Positions 36,271 to 45,051 of a stretch of 64,000 nt of DNA are shown piece after piece. How positions within the stretch are numbered: position 1 is the first letter of the stretch; each line of letters begins with the position of its first letter. The translations under genes and the position numbers were made by a program. The notes under the pieces were generated by a model that ran no database searches, was not told where the DNA came from, and was given only the letters and a program-made list of their open reading frames with translations. The DNA is from JAGQKC01 sp965223675 (GTDB taxonomy: Bacteria; Nitrospirota; Nitrospiria; Nitrospirales; UBA8639), in NCBI GenBank assembly GCA_965223675.1, contig OZ245013.1, positions 2,852,001 to 2,916,000 of the forward strand. Reading direction: 5' to 3'.

Positions 36271-36690
36271 CTATTCAGCCAAAATGGTAGAAAGCAAAGT
36301 CGAATGAGAGTTAGCATCCCATGTCACTTTGACGACGACTGTTTGTAGGCCACTCGCCGGCGTATTCGCTTTCGTAATCACAGTTCGTTCGAATTGTGGC
36401 AAATCATCTATTGATCCATATGGTTCCAACTCTGTCACAACTCCGGACAAAGACGGTCGATATCCAACTCGACGTATGTCTTCCAGCTTATCTTGAGCAA
36501 GGGTCACTGCAATTGTCATTTTTTTACTAAAAGCTGTCCCATTGATTGATATGGTAGAAAAGCCTGCAATTCCCAAAATCACCACAGACACCAATACCAT
36601 GGCAATCAAGACTTCCAATAAGCTGCTTCCTTGGTTACCGCGTACTACAGAAATAGCAAAACCATAGCTCATGGAAGGATTTTCGTTCAT
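36271..36690 (-). CDS. PilV-like minor type IV pilin
   Basis: The 139-residue protein has a prepilin-type N terminus (VVRGNQGSSLLEVLIAMVLV): Gly before SSLLE and the hydrophobic helix LLEVLIAMVLVSVVILGIAG (about 23-42). The N-terminal leader of about 20 residues is long. The stop and start of neighbouring genes overlap or touch (fimT ends at 36687, 4-bp overlap), so translation is probably coupled. It is one of the minor pilins of the initiation complex. Confidence 0.8.
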   Translation of the reverse strand: MNENPSMSYGFAISVVRGNQGSSLLEVLIAMVLVSVVILGIAGFSTISINGTAFSKKMTIAVTLAQDKLEDIRRVGYRPSLSGVVTELEPYGSIDDLPQFERTVITKANTPASGLQTVVVKVTWDANSHSTLLSTILAE

Positions 36691-37142
36691 GATTTTATTG
36701 TGACCCGACCAGTAATTCCGACTGTCACGACTCTAGAGCCGGCCGAATTGGACAACGTGATGGTTGCGAGATTAGAAGCAGTCCCACGTGGATGAAAAAT
36801 CGGGTGATTAGTCGTCGTGAGTTGGACATCTTTATAATCTGTGCGGATATCGCGAATGATGATGTCCTCAGTCAGGTCTGGCCTCCCATCATTGTTATCA
36901 TCATCCAAAATTGAATAACGGTAGGCATCTAAAAATGTGATGCGGTGTTTGTTCCCTTCTATGGCAGCCTGTGATTTCGCTGCCATACAGTCAGAAACTA
37001 CTTGTCTAACGGCCCCATTCAATCGCCATTTGGGTATTTGAGAAACAAGCCAAGATTGGCTGAACAGAAAAACAATTGCCAAAATTCCTAAAACGGTCAC
37101 CAGCTCGATAATACTGTATCCTTCCTGAGGTTTCTTATTCAT
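36687..37142 (-). CDS. GspH/FimT-type pseudopilin
   Basis: I chose the ATG at 37142 (MNKKPQEGYSIIELVTVLG) because the prepilin leader then has the normal length; the frame is open to 37199 but overlaps pilD. The Gly-Tyr-Ser-Ile-Ile-Glu site and hydrophobic helix (IIELVTVLGILAIVFLFSQ) are followed by a beta-rich FimT/GspH domain that ends GSRVVTVGITGRVTIKS. It starts 11 bp after the pilD stop and overlaps pilV by 4 bp. Confidence 0.85.
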   Translation of the reverse strand: MNKKPQEGYSIIELVTVLGILAIVFLFSQSWLVSQIPKWRLNGAVRQVVSDCMAAKSQAAIEGNKHRITFLDAYRYSILDDDNNDGRPDLTEDIIIRDIRTDYKDVQLTTTNHPIFHPRGTASNLATITLSNSAGSRVVTVGITGRVTIKS

Positions 37143-37153
37143 CACACTACAGT

Positions 37154-37936
37154 TCATCGAAATCGTCCAAAATACCAGTCTAGTAAGTCCGTCCCCCAAA
37201 ATAGGGAAATGGCAGCGCCTAATGCTAGGTAAGGACCAAACGGAATATACTGTCCTCTTTTCAAAACCTTAAACGCCAAGAGGAGAATTCCCAATACCGC
37301 TCCAACTATCGATGCCAACATGAGCGTGGATAAGGCTGCTTGCCAACCAAGAAACGCCCCGACCATCGCTAAAAATTTAATATCTCCACCACCTAGCCCT
37401 TCCTTGCCGAATAAGAAGGGACTAATCCAGGCCATGAACAACAGCACACCGCCACCAATCAGGACCCCTAATAGAGAATTCATAAATCCAGTTGGTAGCA
37501 CAGTTGATGACGCTAGAATCCCAAGAATGATCCCCGGTAAAGAAATCACATCCGGAATAATCTGATGATCCCAATCGATCCATGTGATCGTTAAAAGGGC
37601 AGAAAAAAAGATTGCATAGATGACCGAATCCCATTCCCACCCAAAGCGCCAAAGAATCAAGATATAACCAAGACCATTAGACAGTTCTATCATTGGGTAT
37701 CGAGGAAGAATTGATGCCTGACAATGTCGGCAACGCCCTCGCAAGAGGAGAAAACTCAAAACAGGAATATTGTCATACCAACTAATGGTCTGATTACAAT
37801 GTACGCAGGCAGAACGTGGAAACACAATGGAGCGTTCTTGGGGCACACGATGGATACAGACCGTTAAAAAGCTCCCGATGATTATCCCCACAATAAATAC
37901 CGATCCATACTCTACGAGTAGCGGCATCATCGACAT
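37154..37936 (-). CDS. pilD: Prepilin peptidase / N-methyltransferase
   Basis: The 260-residue integral membrane aspartic protease has the zinc-type CVHCNQ and CRHCQA cysteine pairs (about 44-75), PRYPMIEL (about 83), the first catalytic Asp region IDWDHQIIPD (about 121-130) and the GGGDIKFLAMVGAFLG signature (about 188-203). It cleaves and methylates the pilins encoded downstream. Eight hydrophobic segments are evident. It is first in the minor pilin operon, facing a LuxR-type regulator with 131 bp in between. Confidence 0.9.
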   Translation of the reverse strand: MSMMPLLVEYGSVFIVGIIIGSFLTVCIHRVPQERSIVFPRSACVHCNQTISWYDNIPVLSFLLLRGRCRHCQASILPRYPMIELSNGLGYILILWRFGWEWDSVIYAIFFSALLTITWIDWDHQIIPDVISLPGIILGILASSTVLPTGFMNSLLGVLIGGGVLLFMAWISPFLFGKEGLGGGDIKFLAMVGAFLGWQAALSTLMLASIVGAVLGILLLAFKVLKRGQYIPFGPYLALGAAISLFWGTDLLDWYFGRFR

Positions 37937-38038
37937 CTCCTATTCACTTAGGCTATTAGTCGAATCTACGTAAAATCCTTAGTTTACTTTCAGAAAGTGG
38001 CCTGTTACGATCCCCTACTTAGTTGAACGGTAGTAATT

Positions 38039-38083
38039 TTTTTGAGTCATTATTTTTGAGTCATTAAATGGTAGGTCGACCTA
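38039..38083. promoter_or_regulatory. 14-bp tandem repeat and 12-bp palindrome at the LuxR-type gene start
   Basis: TTTTTGAGTCATTA occurs twice in direct tandem (38039-38052 and 38053-38066), ending one base before the ATG. Directly after it lies the perfect palindrome TAGGTCGACCTA (38072-38083). No Shine-Dalgarno precedes the ATG, so a GTG start at 38086 is possible, with the palindrome as leader. The sites lie between the regulator and the divergent pilD operon and could be operators. Confidence 0.4.
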
Positions 38084-38328
38084 ACGTGAAAAAGCGTGAA
38101 TTTCCGCCAGTCAAACGAAAACGGCCTGAAGCATTAACGGATCGGGAGCAAGAAATTCTTCAGCTTATTTGGTCGGGACTCAAGAATAAGGAGATCGCTC
38201 AACGACTCAAAATCAGTGTCAAGACAGTTGAAGCTCATCGAGCTAATATGATGAAAAAAGTTCGCGTGTCGAATGCTGCTCAACTGCTCAATGCTGCAAT
38301 TCAAGAAGGTCTTATCCAAGTCAAATAA
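38068..38328 (+). CDS. Stand-alone LuxR-type DNA-binding protein (86 aa)
   Basis: The protein is a basic N-terminal tail followed by a complete LuxR/GerE helix-turn-helix: LTDREQEILQLIWSGLKNKE and IAQRLKISVKTVEAHRANMM, then KKVRVSNAAQLLNAAIQ. It has no receiver or ligand domain, so it is a short LuxR-type regulator whose signal is unclear. It is divergent from the minor-pilin operon, a reasonable target. Its 3' end overlaps the rlmB 3' end by 8 bp (convergent). The start is uncertain: ATG 38068 lacks a ribosome site; GTG at 38086 is an alternative. Confidence 0.7.
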   Translation: MVGRPNVKKREFPPVKRKRPEALTDREQEILQLIWSGLKNKEIAQRLKISVKTVEAHRANMMKKVRVSNAAQLLNAAIQEGLIQVK

Positions 38329-39172
38329 AGCTTTCTGATCTCCCAACAGCCTCACGTCTCTGGCGCATCGCTTCAAACAGCACAATCCCGACACTGACTG
38401 AAAGATTGAGCGAATCAATCTTTCCCCCCATCGGAATGTTGACTCGAGAGTCACATTTTTTCAACACACCCGGACGAATCCCTTGTCCTTCTGCACCAAA
38501 GACTAAGGCCGTAGGGCTGACAAGATCCAATGAGGTATAGGAAGTTACGGCTGATGGATCAAGAGCACAGGTCATCACATTGGCCGACTGAAGCTTTTCT
38601 AACAATCGGTTGGTATTGCCAGCTCTTGCCACGTGAACATATTCGATGGCCCCTGCTGAAGCCCGTGCGACTCCACCAGTCAAGCCAACCGATCGATGTT
38701 TTGGAATAAAGATGCCCTGAACCCCTGCCGCATCAGCTGTTCGCAAAATGGCCCCAAAATTTTGAGGGTCTTGTATGTGATCAAGAACAATGACTAAGGT
38801 GGAAATATTATGCTGTGTAACTTTGTTCAACAGCTCATCTTCATCGACATACGACTTCGCGGCGACCAACCCAACAATGCCTTGGTGATTTCTTCCTGGA
38901 ACAAGCTGATTTATTCGTATACGAGGCTCAATCGAAATGGGGACACCTTGAGATCTGGCCAGACGGACGACCTCAGCAAACTGGGCATCCTGATGAATGA
39001 CATGGAGACGTAACAAGGAACGAGACCCTGCTCGAAGAATCTCTCGAACAGTATGGAGACCATAGACAAACTCTTGGCCGTTATCGTTTCCAACGGGTGG
39101 TGCCGTCTGGTCGGTCCTCGAGGATGATGCCTTTTTCCGCCAGGTCTTGGCGAATTTTGTCTGCCGTGGCAA
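38321..39172 (-). CDS. rlmB: 23S rRNA (guanosine-2'-O-)-methyltransferase, TrmH/SpoU family
   Basis: The 283-residue protein has the SpoU substrate-binding domain (EFVYGLHTVREILRAGS, about 34-50) and the trefoil-knot methylase motifs NFGAILRTADAAG (about 153), LVFGAEGQGIRPGV (about 227) and IPMGGKIDSLNLSVSVG (about 247). It should methylate the ribose of G2251 (E. coli numbering). About 30 basic residues precede the domain. The chosen start overlaps the cysS 3' end by 92 bp; no later in-frame ATG or GTG allows a shorter overlap without cutting the domain. Confidence 0.85.
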   Translation of the reverse strand: MPRQTKFAKTWRKKASSSRTDQTAPPVGNDNGQEFVYGLHTVREILRAGSRSLLRLHVIHQDAQFAEVVRLARSQGVPISIEPRIRINQLVPGRNHQGIVGLVAAKSYVDEDELLNKVTQHNISTLVIVLDHIQDPQNFGAILRTADAAGVQGIFIPKHRSVGLTGGVARASAGAIEYVHVARAGNTNRLLEKLQSANVMTCALDPSAVTSYTSLDLVSPTALVFGAEGQGIRPGVLKKCDSRVNIPMGGKIDSLNLSVSVGIVLFEAMRQRREAVGRSESFI

Positions 39173-40541
39173 AGTCTTTCCTTTTTCGAGCTTGTAGACG
39201 ATTATCGATTTGTTGTTGGATGTTCACTTGCTCGTCCACTATGAAGACTCTAGGGTTGAATTCCCAATCTTTTACTGCAAGTTGAAAAAGGCCAAGTGGC
39301 TCTCCCATTTTTCGAATATTTTCTTTAGCTCTATTTCTAGCATGTTCAGTTAATCCCATGGACAATAATTTGTTGATACTCCCTCGTAACCGTTGAAACT
39401 CTGCCAAAGCTCTTGGAGTATTGAGATCATCGTCCATTGATTGCCCAAATTGGTTTTTAAACTCAGAAAGCAATCTTTCAAGATGACTATCGTTTTCTCT
39501 TTGGCCTTCCTTCAAAGGATCTTCCAAAGATTCAAACAGACGATAAATATTATCCAAGGCAGCTTTGGCCTCATCTAGGGCTTTGTTCGAAAAATTGAGG
39601 TCGCTGCGATAGTGGGTCGAAAGAAGAAAATATCTGAGAACTTCTGCGGTAATTTCATCGTTTTTTTCTTTGCTATCTGACTTTCTTTTCCATGGAGACT
39701 TCTCGAAAATTTCTTGGATGGTGAAGAAGTTGCCTAAGGACTTTGACATTTTTTCTTCATCAATTGTGACAAATCCATTGTGAACCCAATACTGAGCAAA
39801 CTCTTGATCGGTAAACGCACAGGCTTGCGCGATTTCATTTTCGTGATGTGGGAATACCAGGTCTTTACCGCCTCCGTGAATATCAAATGTCTTGCCGAGA
39901 TGTTTAATTGACATCGCTGAGCATTCAATATGCCATCCTGGTCGCCCTGATCCCCAAGAACTCTCCCACCCCGGCTCTCCTGGCTTAGCTCCTTTCCACA
40001 AGGCAAAATCCATCGGATCTTTTTTGCGTTCATCGACTTCCACACGCGCACCTGCCAACATTTCTTCTTTTTTACGTCCCGAGAGTCGTCCATAGGCTTG
40101 ATAGGCACTCACTTCGTAGTACACGTCTCCGTCAACCTGATAGGCATATCCCTTCTCTATCAGTCCAGCAATCATTTCAATGATTTCCTGCATGTGCTCG
40201 GTTGCACGAGGCTCCACGTCAGGAATCGTAATGCGTAGACGATTCATATCACGATAATAGGCGTCAATGTACTTTTTGACGATCTCTGTCCAAGGCACTT
40301 TTTCTTCCTGTGCCCTCTTCAAAATTTTGTCATCAACATCCGTGAAGTTTCGCACATAGGTGACAGTATATCCTTTGAACCGGAGGTACCGACACAACAG
40401 ATCAAAGACTACGGCACTTCGCGCGTGCCCTAAATGACAATCGTCATAGACCGTCACTCCGCAGACATACATTCGCACGTGATTAGGCTCAATTGGCCTA
40501 AACAGTTCTTTTTTCTTGGACAGCGTATTAAAAATGTTCAT
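39081..40541 (-). CDS. cysS: Cysteinyl-tRNA synthetase
   Basis: The 486-residue class I enzyme has the zinc Cys in YVCGVTVYD (about 28), the HIGH box CHLGHARS (about 36), zinc ligands in HIECSAMS (about 207) and the EEKMSKSLGNF loop (about 266-276). The DALR anticodon domain (about 345-470) and the usual C-terminal RPDGTTRWKR end are present. Length is normal. It charges tRNA-Cys in the cytosol. The rlmB start lies within its last 92 bp, an unusually long same-strand overlap. Confidence 0.95.
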   Translation of the reverse strand: MNIFNTLSKKKELFRPIEPNHVRMYVCGVTVYDDCHLGHARSAVVFDLLCRYLRFKGYTVTYVRNFTDVDDKILKRAQEEKVPWTEIVKKYIDAYYRDMNRLRITIPDVEPRATEHMQEIIEMIAGLIEKGYAYQVDGDVYYEVSAYQAYGRLSGRKKEEMLAGARVEVDERKKDPMDFALWKGAKPGEPGWESSWGSGRPGWHIECSAMSIKHLGKTFDIHGGGKDLVFPHHENEIAQACAFTDQEFAQYWVHNGFVTIDEEKMSKSLGNFFTIQEIFEKSPWKRKSDSKEKNDEITAEVLRYFLLSTHYRSDLNFSNKALDEAKAALDNIYRLFESLEDPLKEGQRENDSHLERLLSEFKNQFGQSMDDDLNTPRALAEFQRLRGSINKLLSMGLTEHARNRAKENIRKMGEPLGLFQLAVKDWEFNPRVFIVDEQVNIQQQIDNRLQARKRKDFATADKIRQDLAEKGIILEDRPDGTTRWKR

Positions 40542-40665
40542 GAAGTTGTCGATAGTTTCATTCTATCCGATACAAGTGATTGTCAAGCCTTCCTGTTAGA
40601 AATGTGTCAACGATATACGATTGACTCCAAACTCAATTTATTCGGTAATTCCGGGAATCCATCAT

Positions 40666-41310
40666 CTAGAATAATAGCTTCACTAGGACAAACCCGCCAA
40701 TGAGCAAGACTAAAAATACGATGGAAAAAAAATCAAAATACTTTTCGAGAATCTGTTTTACTGATGAACCGAAGATTTTCAGCGCACCGCCAATTAAGAA
40801 AAACCTGAGACCTCGACTCAAGATAGAAGCCACCACAAAGGTCGCAAAATTAATTTGTGTAGCCCCAGCGGCAATGGTAAACACTTTATAGGGAATAGGC
40901 GAGAACCCTGCTGCGAAGACCGCCAAAAATGCATTGTCTTGATACAAGATTGAAACCTTTTCAAATATTTCTGGAGTGAAGCCCGGCACATAAGCATAAA
41001 ACCACCCGGAAAGTACAGCCCACATTCCCACTCCTAGAGCATATCCAAACATCCCTCCTATGATAGATCCTGCGAGACATATTCCCGCAAAACCTAAGGC
41101 TCGAGATGGGGCTCCGACTCCCATTGCAATAAGAAGTACATCTGGGGGAATGGGGAAAAATGATGATTCTGCAAAAGCAATAAGTAGCAGCGCCACCTTC
41201 GCGTGGGGGGTCTCTGCCCAATTGACCACCCAGTCGTAGAGCGCTCGAAAAATGGTTCCTGGATGATATTTAGAACGTTGAGAAGGAGTCTCAGAAAGAA
41301 TAGGCGACAT
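40666..41310 (-). CDS. YqaA/VTT-type membrane protein
   Basis: The 214-residue protein matches the SNARE-associated/VTT (DedA-like) fold, YqaA subgroup: AFAESSFFPIPPDVLLIAMG (about 46-65), a glycine-rich re-entrant segment (GSIIGGMFGYALG, about 81) and GFSPIPYKVFTIAAG (about 134) are diagnostic. Four to five hydrophobic helices are evident. DedA-type proteins are thought to scramble or transport lipid carriers. It is followed by cysS and preceded by surE on the same strand. Confidence 0.85.
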   Translation of the reverse strand: MSPILSETPSQRSKYHPGTIFRALYDWVVNWAETPHAKVALLLIAFAESSFFPIPPDVLLIAMGVGAPSRALGFAGICLAGSIIGGMFGYALGVGMWAVLSGWFYAYVPGFTPEIFEKVSILYQDNAFLAVFAAGFSPIPYKVFTIAAGATQINFATFVVASILSRGLRFFLIGGALKIFGSSVKQILEKYFDFFSIVFLVLLIGGFVLVKLLF

Positions 41311-41417
41311 TGATGTATGAGTCTTTTTTACACGTATAATACGGGAACGGATTCAGAGAGACGACTAGACAAGCAGCCTCCGTCTGAGCACTAGTATTAG
41401 TATAGTGTAGATTTTTC

Positions 41418-42323
41418 CTAAGTGCTGCTGTGCGTGGATCTTTTTTTATTCTTTTGAACAACTTTCTTTCCTGCCATCTTTCCTTCACGATTCAGAGACG
41501 GTTCCCACTGACGCAAGAGCTTTAGCGCTTTGTATTGGGTCATATCAAGGTGAAGGGGGGTAATAGAAATCATTCGGTTAGAGATGGCTTCAAAGTCTGA
41601 AGGTTTTTGTCTCTGCCAGGAAATTTTTTCGCCTGCAATCCAGTAATAGTGTCCTCCTCGTGGATCAATCTTCTCAATAATTGGATTCTTATATTTCCGC
41701 CTGCTCAGCGACGTGAACTTCACACTATGAATTTGATTAAAAGGACAGTTAGGAACATTCACGTTGAGGAATGTATCCTGAGGAAGGCCATGTTTAAGAA
41801 CCATTCTTGCCAGTTTGAGCGTATAGCCGGCCGCAACTCGATATCGACATGATTCCTGATCGTCTTGGGATACGGCAATAGAGGGTATACCGTGAAGAAG
41901 CCCTTCCATCGCTCCCGATACTGTTCCTGAATTAGTCACATCATCCCCTAAATTTAATCCCTTGTTAATACCAGACACGATTAAGTCCGGGGGGTGTTCT
42001 TCGAGTAGTTTCCCTAAACCAAGATTTATACAATCTGTGGGAGTTCCATTAACCGCAAACCAACCTTTTCGTACAGCGTGAAGGCGAAGTGGTTTGTGGA
42101 GCGTCATCGCTCGCCCTACAGCACTTTGTGGTCGATCAGGGGCCACCACCCACACTTCACCTAATTCTTTCATTGCTAAGGCTAAGATCTTAAGACCAGG
42201 CGCTGCGATACCATCATCGTTCGTCAATAAAACGTTTGCAATCTTTTTCATTAGATGTTTGGACGACTGCGTTTGCTGGCGACCATTCCCAAGATTTCTG
42301 AAAATCTCGGTGATAACTTTCAT
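41418..42323 (-). CDS. surE: 5'/3'-nucleotidase SurE
   Basis: The SurE fold begins VLLTNDDGIAAPGLKILA: the Asp-Asp pair and later Ser (APDRPQSAVGRAMTLH) and Asn (SGINKGLNLGDDVTNSGTV) bind the metal. The enzyme removes phosphate from nucleoside 5'- or 3'-monophosphates. The Met at 42251 (MKKIANVLLTNDDG) fits the usual start much better than the first ATG at 42323, which adds 24 unrelated residues. The C-terminal tail is basic (KKVVQKNKKRS). It lies downstream of the terminator of the oxidoreductase operon. Confidence 0.85.
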   Translation of the reverse strand: MKVITEIFRNLGNGRQQTQSSKHLMKKIANVLLTNDDGIAAPGLKILALAMKELGEVWVVAPDRPQSAVGRAMTLHKPLRLHAVRKGWFAVNGTPTDCINLGLGKLLEEHPPDLIVSGINKGLNLGDDVTNSGTVSGAMEGLLHGIPSIAVSQDDQESCRYRVAAGYTLKLARMVLKHGLPQDTFLNVNVPNCPFNQIHSVKFTSLSRRKYKNPIIEKIDPRGGHYYWIAGEKISWQRQKPSDFEAISNRMISITPLHLDMTQYKALKLLRQWEPSLNREGKMAGKKVVQKNKKRSTHSST

Positions 42324-42342
42324 TCCTTTTTAGAGAGCACAA

Positions 42343-42374
42343 AAAAACCCGTCTCAAGCTTGAGACGGGTTTTT
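42343..42374 (-). terminator. Rho-independent terminator of the 2-oxoacid oxidoreductase operon
   Basis: A perfect palindrome with arms CCCGTCTCAAG and CTTGAGACGGG (42348-42369) is flanked by A and T runs on the two sides, so it can end transcription from the minus strand (the oxidoreductase operon ends at 42421) and may act in both directions. It lies between that operon and surE. Confidence 0.9.
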
Positions 42375-42420
42375 ATTGGGCTTCCTAATATCGTAAGGGC
42401 AGAAAAGTAAGAAATTCTTG

Positions 42421-43767
42421 TTAAATATTTTGCATAAAATGAGTAACGGCATCAGGATCAACCTTACCCATAATTGCTGATGAAGGAACGGTGTGGGATT
42501 TTTTCCCAGTAAGTCCACATTCCACTTCATCGACGATCATTTCAACAGGCATTGACATTCCACCATACACATGAGGTCCAGCGACTATTTTCGCATTGGA
42601 ATAGCCATAAATCGCCGTCGCGACGTCCTTGGCAAGCCAGCCGACAAAATTAAATTCTGGTACCACAATAAGCTTAGCCTTTGCACAAAGTTTGCGAAGT
42701 TCCGCAGTTGGAAATGGGCGTAAGGACTTTATTTTTATCAATCCAGCCCTAATTCCCTTGGCAGTGCATTCACGAACAGCTTCTCGACATTGGGCTGCTG
42801 CACTTCCGGAAGCAATGAGCAAGACTTCTGCTTCATCTACACCCTGCGCTTCAATGAGTCCGTCCATGTATTGATCAATATACTTTCGAGAACGCTCAAC
42901 GGCAGCCCATACTTCTTGTTGCCATACCGCATGAATGTTGTAAGCCATAAAATTTGACTTTTGAACCGGAGCATCTCGTGATAATCTAGCGGGAGGATTC
43001 TCCGCATCTAATACCGGAACCGCCCCTCTCCAAGCTTCACGCTCTGGTAACTTATATTTCCGATCCGGCATGGCACAATAGCCTCGCGCGTGCGTAACAA
43101 AGAAACCGTCACAACAAACCCCAACTGGAAGGGTGACATCATTTTTTTCACTAATGATAAACCCTTTCATGATGTAGTCGAATAGATCTTGTTGATTTTC
43201 TGCATGGAAGACAATCATCCCGCATTGCAAAAGATAGGCTATTTCAATGTTATCCGGTTGAATGGCTAGTGGAGCATTCACCACTCGACAGGTGAACATC
43301 GCGACAGCTGGTAGACGATGCCCAGGCCATGAGGCAATGGGTTCGATTCCACGAAGGGTTCCAGGACCTGCAGTTGCAGTAAAACATCTCACACCAGCCC
43401 GTGAGCCACCCGCAATGGCAGACATGACTCCATATTCTTCTTCGCCCCGATAATACTCTTTGACATATCCTTCACCATATAACACACCAATAAGCTGCAT
43501 CGTCTCACTTTGAGGGGTAATCGGATAGGCAATGGAAAGATCAACATTTGAACGACGCACGGCTTCTTTGGCAGCTTCACTTCCTGTAATAAACTCTCTT
43601 TCCCGTGGTGCCTCGTTAAACATAAATTCAGGGGAGACAACTTTCTGTCTCTTGGCCTCAGCATGTGGATCTTTTTTCCCGCCTTGAGATGAAGGAGGCG
43701 GTGCTGCTGCCGTGATGGGATCGCCTTGCGGATTCGTTTTGACTTCAGATTCCAATGCTTCACTCAT
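42421..43767 (-). CDS. 2-oxoacid:ferredoxin oxidoreductase, alpha subunit
   Basis: The 448-residue subunit has the pyrimidine-domain motif IAYPITPQSETMQ (about 79) and ATAGPGTLRGIEP (about 128), with domain II in the C-terminal half (LIASGSAAAQCREAV, about 320; GLIKIKSLRPFPTAEL, about 343). The first about 60 residues are a Pro/Lys-rich extension not usual in PorA. It is the last gene of a five-gene operon (beta, gamma, ferredoxin-like, fifth subunit, alpha). Nitrospira and Hydrogenobacter use five-subunit enzymes of this group (por/for). Pyruvate or 2-oxoglutarate cannot be decided from sequence. Confidence 0.9.
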   Translation of the reverse strand: MSEALESEVKTNPQGDPITAAAPPPSSQGGKKDPHAEAKRQKVVSPEFMFNEAPREREFITGSEAAKEAVRRSNVDLSIAYPITPQSETMQLIGVLYGEGYVKEYYRGEEEYGVMSAIAGGSRAGVRCFTATAGPGTLRGIEPIASWPGHRLPAVAMFTCRVVNAPLAIQPDNIEIAYLLQCGMIVFHAENQQDLFDYIMKGFIISEKNDVTLPVGVCCDGFFVTHARGYCAMPDRKYKLPEREAWRGAVPVLDAENPPARLSRDAPVQKSNFMAYNIHAVWQQEVWAAVERSRKYIDQYMDGLIEAQGVDEAEVLLIASGSAAAQCREAVRECTAKGIRAGLIKIKSLRPFPTAELRKLCAKAKLIVVPEFNFVGWLAKDVATAIYGYSNAKIVAGPHVYGGMSMPVEMIVDEVECGLTGKKSHTVPSSAIMGKVDPDAVTHFMQNI

Positions 43768-43867
43768 GGCATCACCCCTCTATGTGAATTGATTACTCGT
43801 ATCATCATGTTAATTCTCATGAAATCGTTACCACCGCCTTCTGAATAGCTTTCCTCCACTTGCGTTG

Positions 43868-44629
43868 TTACCCCTCACGCTGCATGTCTTCTGGTCGATG
43901 ACCAAAAGCCGCTGCGCTAGCCCCACCAGATTCACCTAAAGGAATGTCTAGTGGATTCGTGTGAGATTTTCCTCCGTGAACCTGAGACTGCAACCCAGTA
44001 AACCGAACGTTTTCGCCATTCTCTGGCAATTTAATCCCCATTTCCTCGCGAACGCGCTTGAACACTTGAGCCGCCCTCCGAATCTTTGCTGCATCCGAGT
44101 CCCGTATCGTAAACATCGCGTCCTCATGACCCTGCTCTGCACAAATCGCTGAGGTCCAACAATTAGTACCTGCACGAATCATTTTAAGCGTCAAATTTGC
44201 GTAATGACAATGGACTCCAATAAAAATACAGGCTTCAATCTTATTGCCCCAAATCGTGAGATTAGGATGATTCGGATTGATCATTTCTTCTGGTTCAATT
44301 TTCGGGTATTTAGGGCGATAGTCTGGCATTGGAATGATTAGGACATCTGGCAACTGAGCGGCAAGTTCTAACACAGCCCTTGCCTTTTCTGCGGCATGAT
44401 CATTCCAGTTCCATAGCACGAGAGGGCCTGGGAAAATCGTGGCGTTTTTTCTGGTGAGCATTGTCCTTGCCATTTCTTCCATCGCAATTTCTTCTTGAAC
44501 GACATGGCCAAATCTAAGGCCATACCCCGTTTTTGGTGGAAGAACACCTAACTCCGCTGCCGAAGGAGGATGAAACCCTGCCGGGCCCGGCTCAACAATT
44601 CTTTCTTCTGTGTCTTGAGTTGCTTCCAC
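43868..44629 (-). CDS. Fifth subunit of the 2-oxoacid:ferredoxin oxidoreductase (PorE/ForE-like)
   Basis: The 253-residue protein lies between the ferredoxin-like and alpha genes, the position of the extra subunit found only in the five-subunit enzymes of Aquificales and Nitrospira. It shows PGPLVLWNWNDHAAEKARAV (about 68), a conserved-looking IFIGVHCHYANLTLKMIRAG segment (about 133) and a Gly/Ser tail. No cysteine cluster or cofactor motif is evident (scattered Cys at about 131-160). Similar proteins are labelled CO-dehydrogenase beta-subunit-like in databases. Role unknown; the assignment rests on operon context. Confidence 0.7.
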   Translation of the reverse strand: MEATQDTEERIVEPGPAGFHPPSAAELGVLPPKTGYGLRFGHVVQEEIAMEEMARTMLTRKNATIFPGPLVLWNWNDHAAEKARAVLELAAQLPDVLIIPMPDYRPKYPKIEPEEMINPNHPNLTIWGNKIEACIFIGVHCHYANLTLKMIRAGTNCWTSAICAEQGHEDAMFTIRDSDAAKIRRAAQVFKRVREEMGIKLPENGENVRFTGLQSQVHGGKSHTNPLDIPLGESGGASAAAFGHRPEDMQREG

Positions 44630-44696
44630 TTGCTTACCCCATTCAAGCGTTATAAATGATCTCTATACGTCCAGTTAAAAGAGTGGTATCGATTGA

Positions 44697-45020
44697 TTAC
44701 CCTCTAACGGGATTAGCTAACTTTGCTGTCGTATTCTTCTCAGCATACGTGACATTCTCAGTCAGCGCAGCATCACCTACTTGGTCAATCATTTCCATTT
44801 TAATAGCGTTATGCTTTGCCATATTGTCACAAACCCAGACACACTGCGCGCATCCTTTACATCGATCAACCGCAACATAGGCCGCCCCATATTTCAGACC
44901 CTTCTCTTTTCCTGCTTCGTTATTGTAGAGAATGGTGTTGGCTTCTGGACAATATTGCGTACATAACTTACAACTCGTTGATGCACAAATTTCGGTATCG
45001 ATATGGGCTATTAAATACAT
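44697..45020 (-). CDS. 2-oxoacid:ferredoxin oxidoreductase, ferredoxin-like delta subunit
   Basis: The 107-residue protein carries two [4Fe-4S] cysteine sets: CASTSCKLCTQYCP (about 12-25) and CKGCAQCVWVCD (about 54-65). The first has a four-residue gap (Cx4CxxCx3CP) instead of the usual two, a variation that could tune the cluster. It should carry electrons between the catalytic subunits and ferredoxin. It lies between the gamma subunit gene and the fifth-subunit gene. Confidence 0.85.
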   Translation of the reverse strand: MYLIAHIDTEICASTSCKLCTQYCPEANTILYNNEAGKEKGLKYGAAYVAVDRCKGCAQCVWVCDNMAKHNAIKMEMIDQVGDAALTENVTYAEKNTTAKLANPVRG

Positions 45021-45051
45021 TGAACCCTCATATATTCTTTAAGATAAATAT

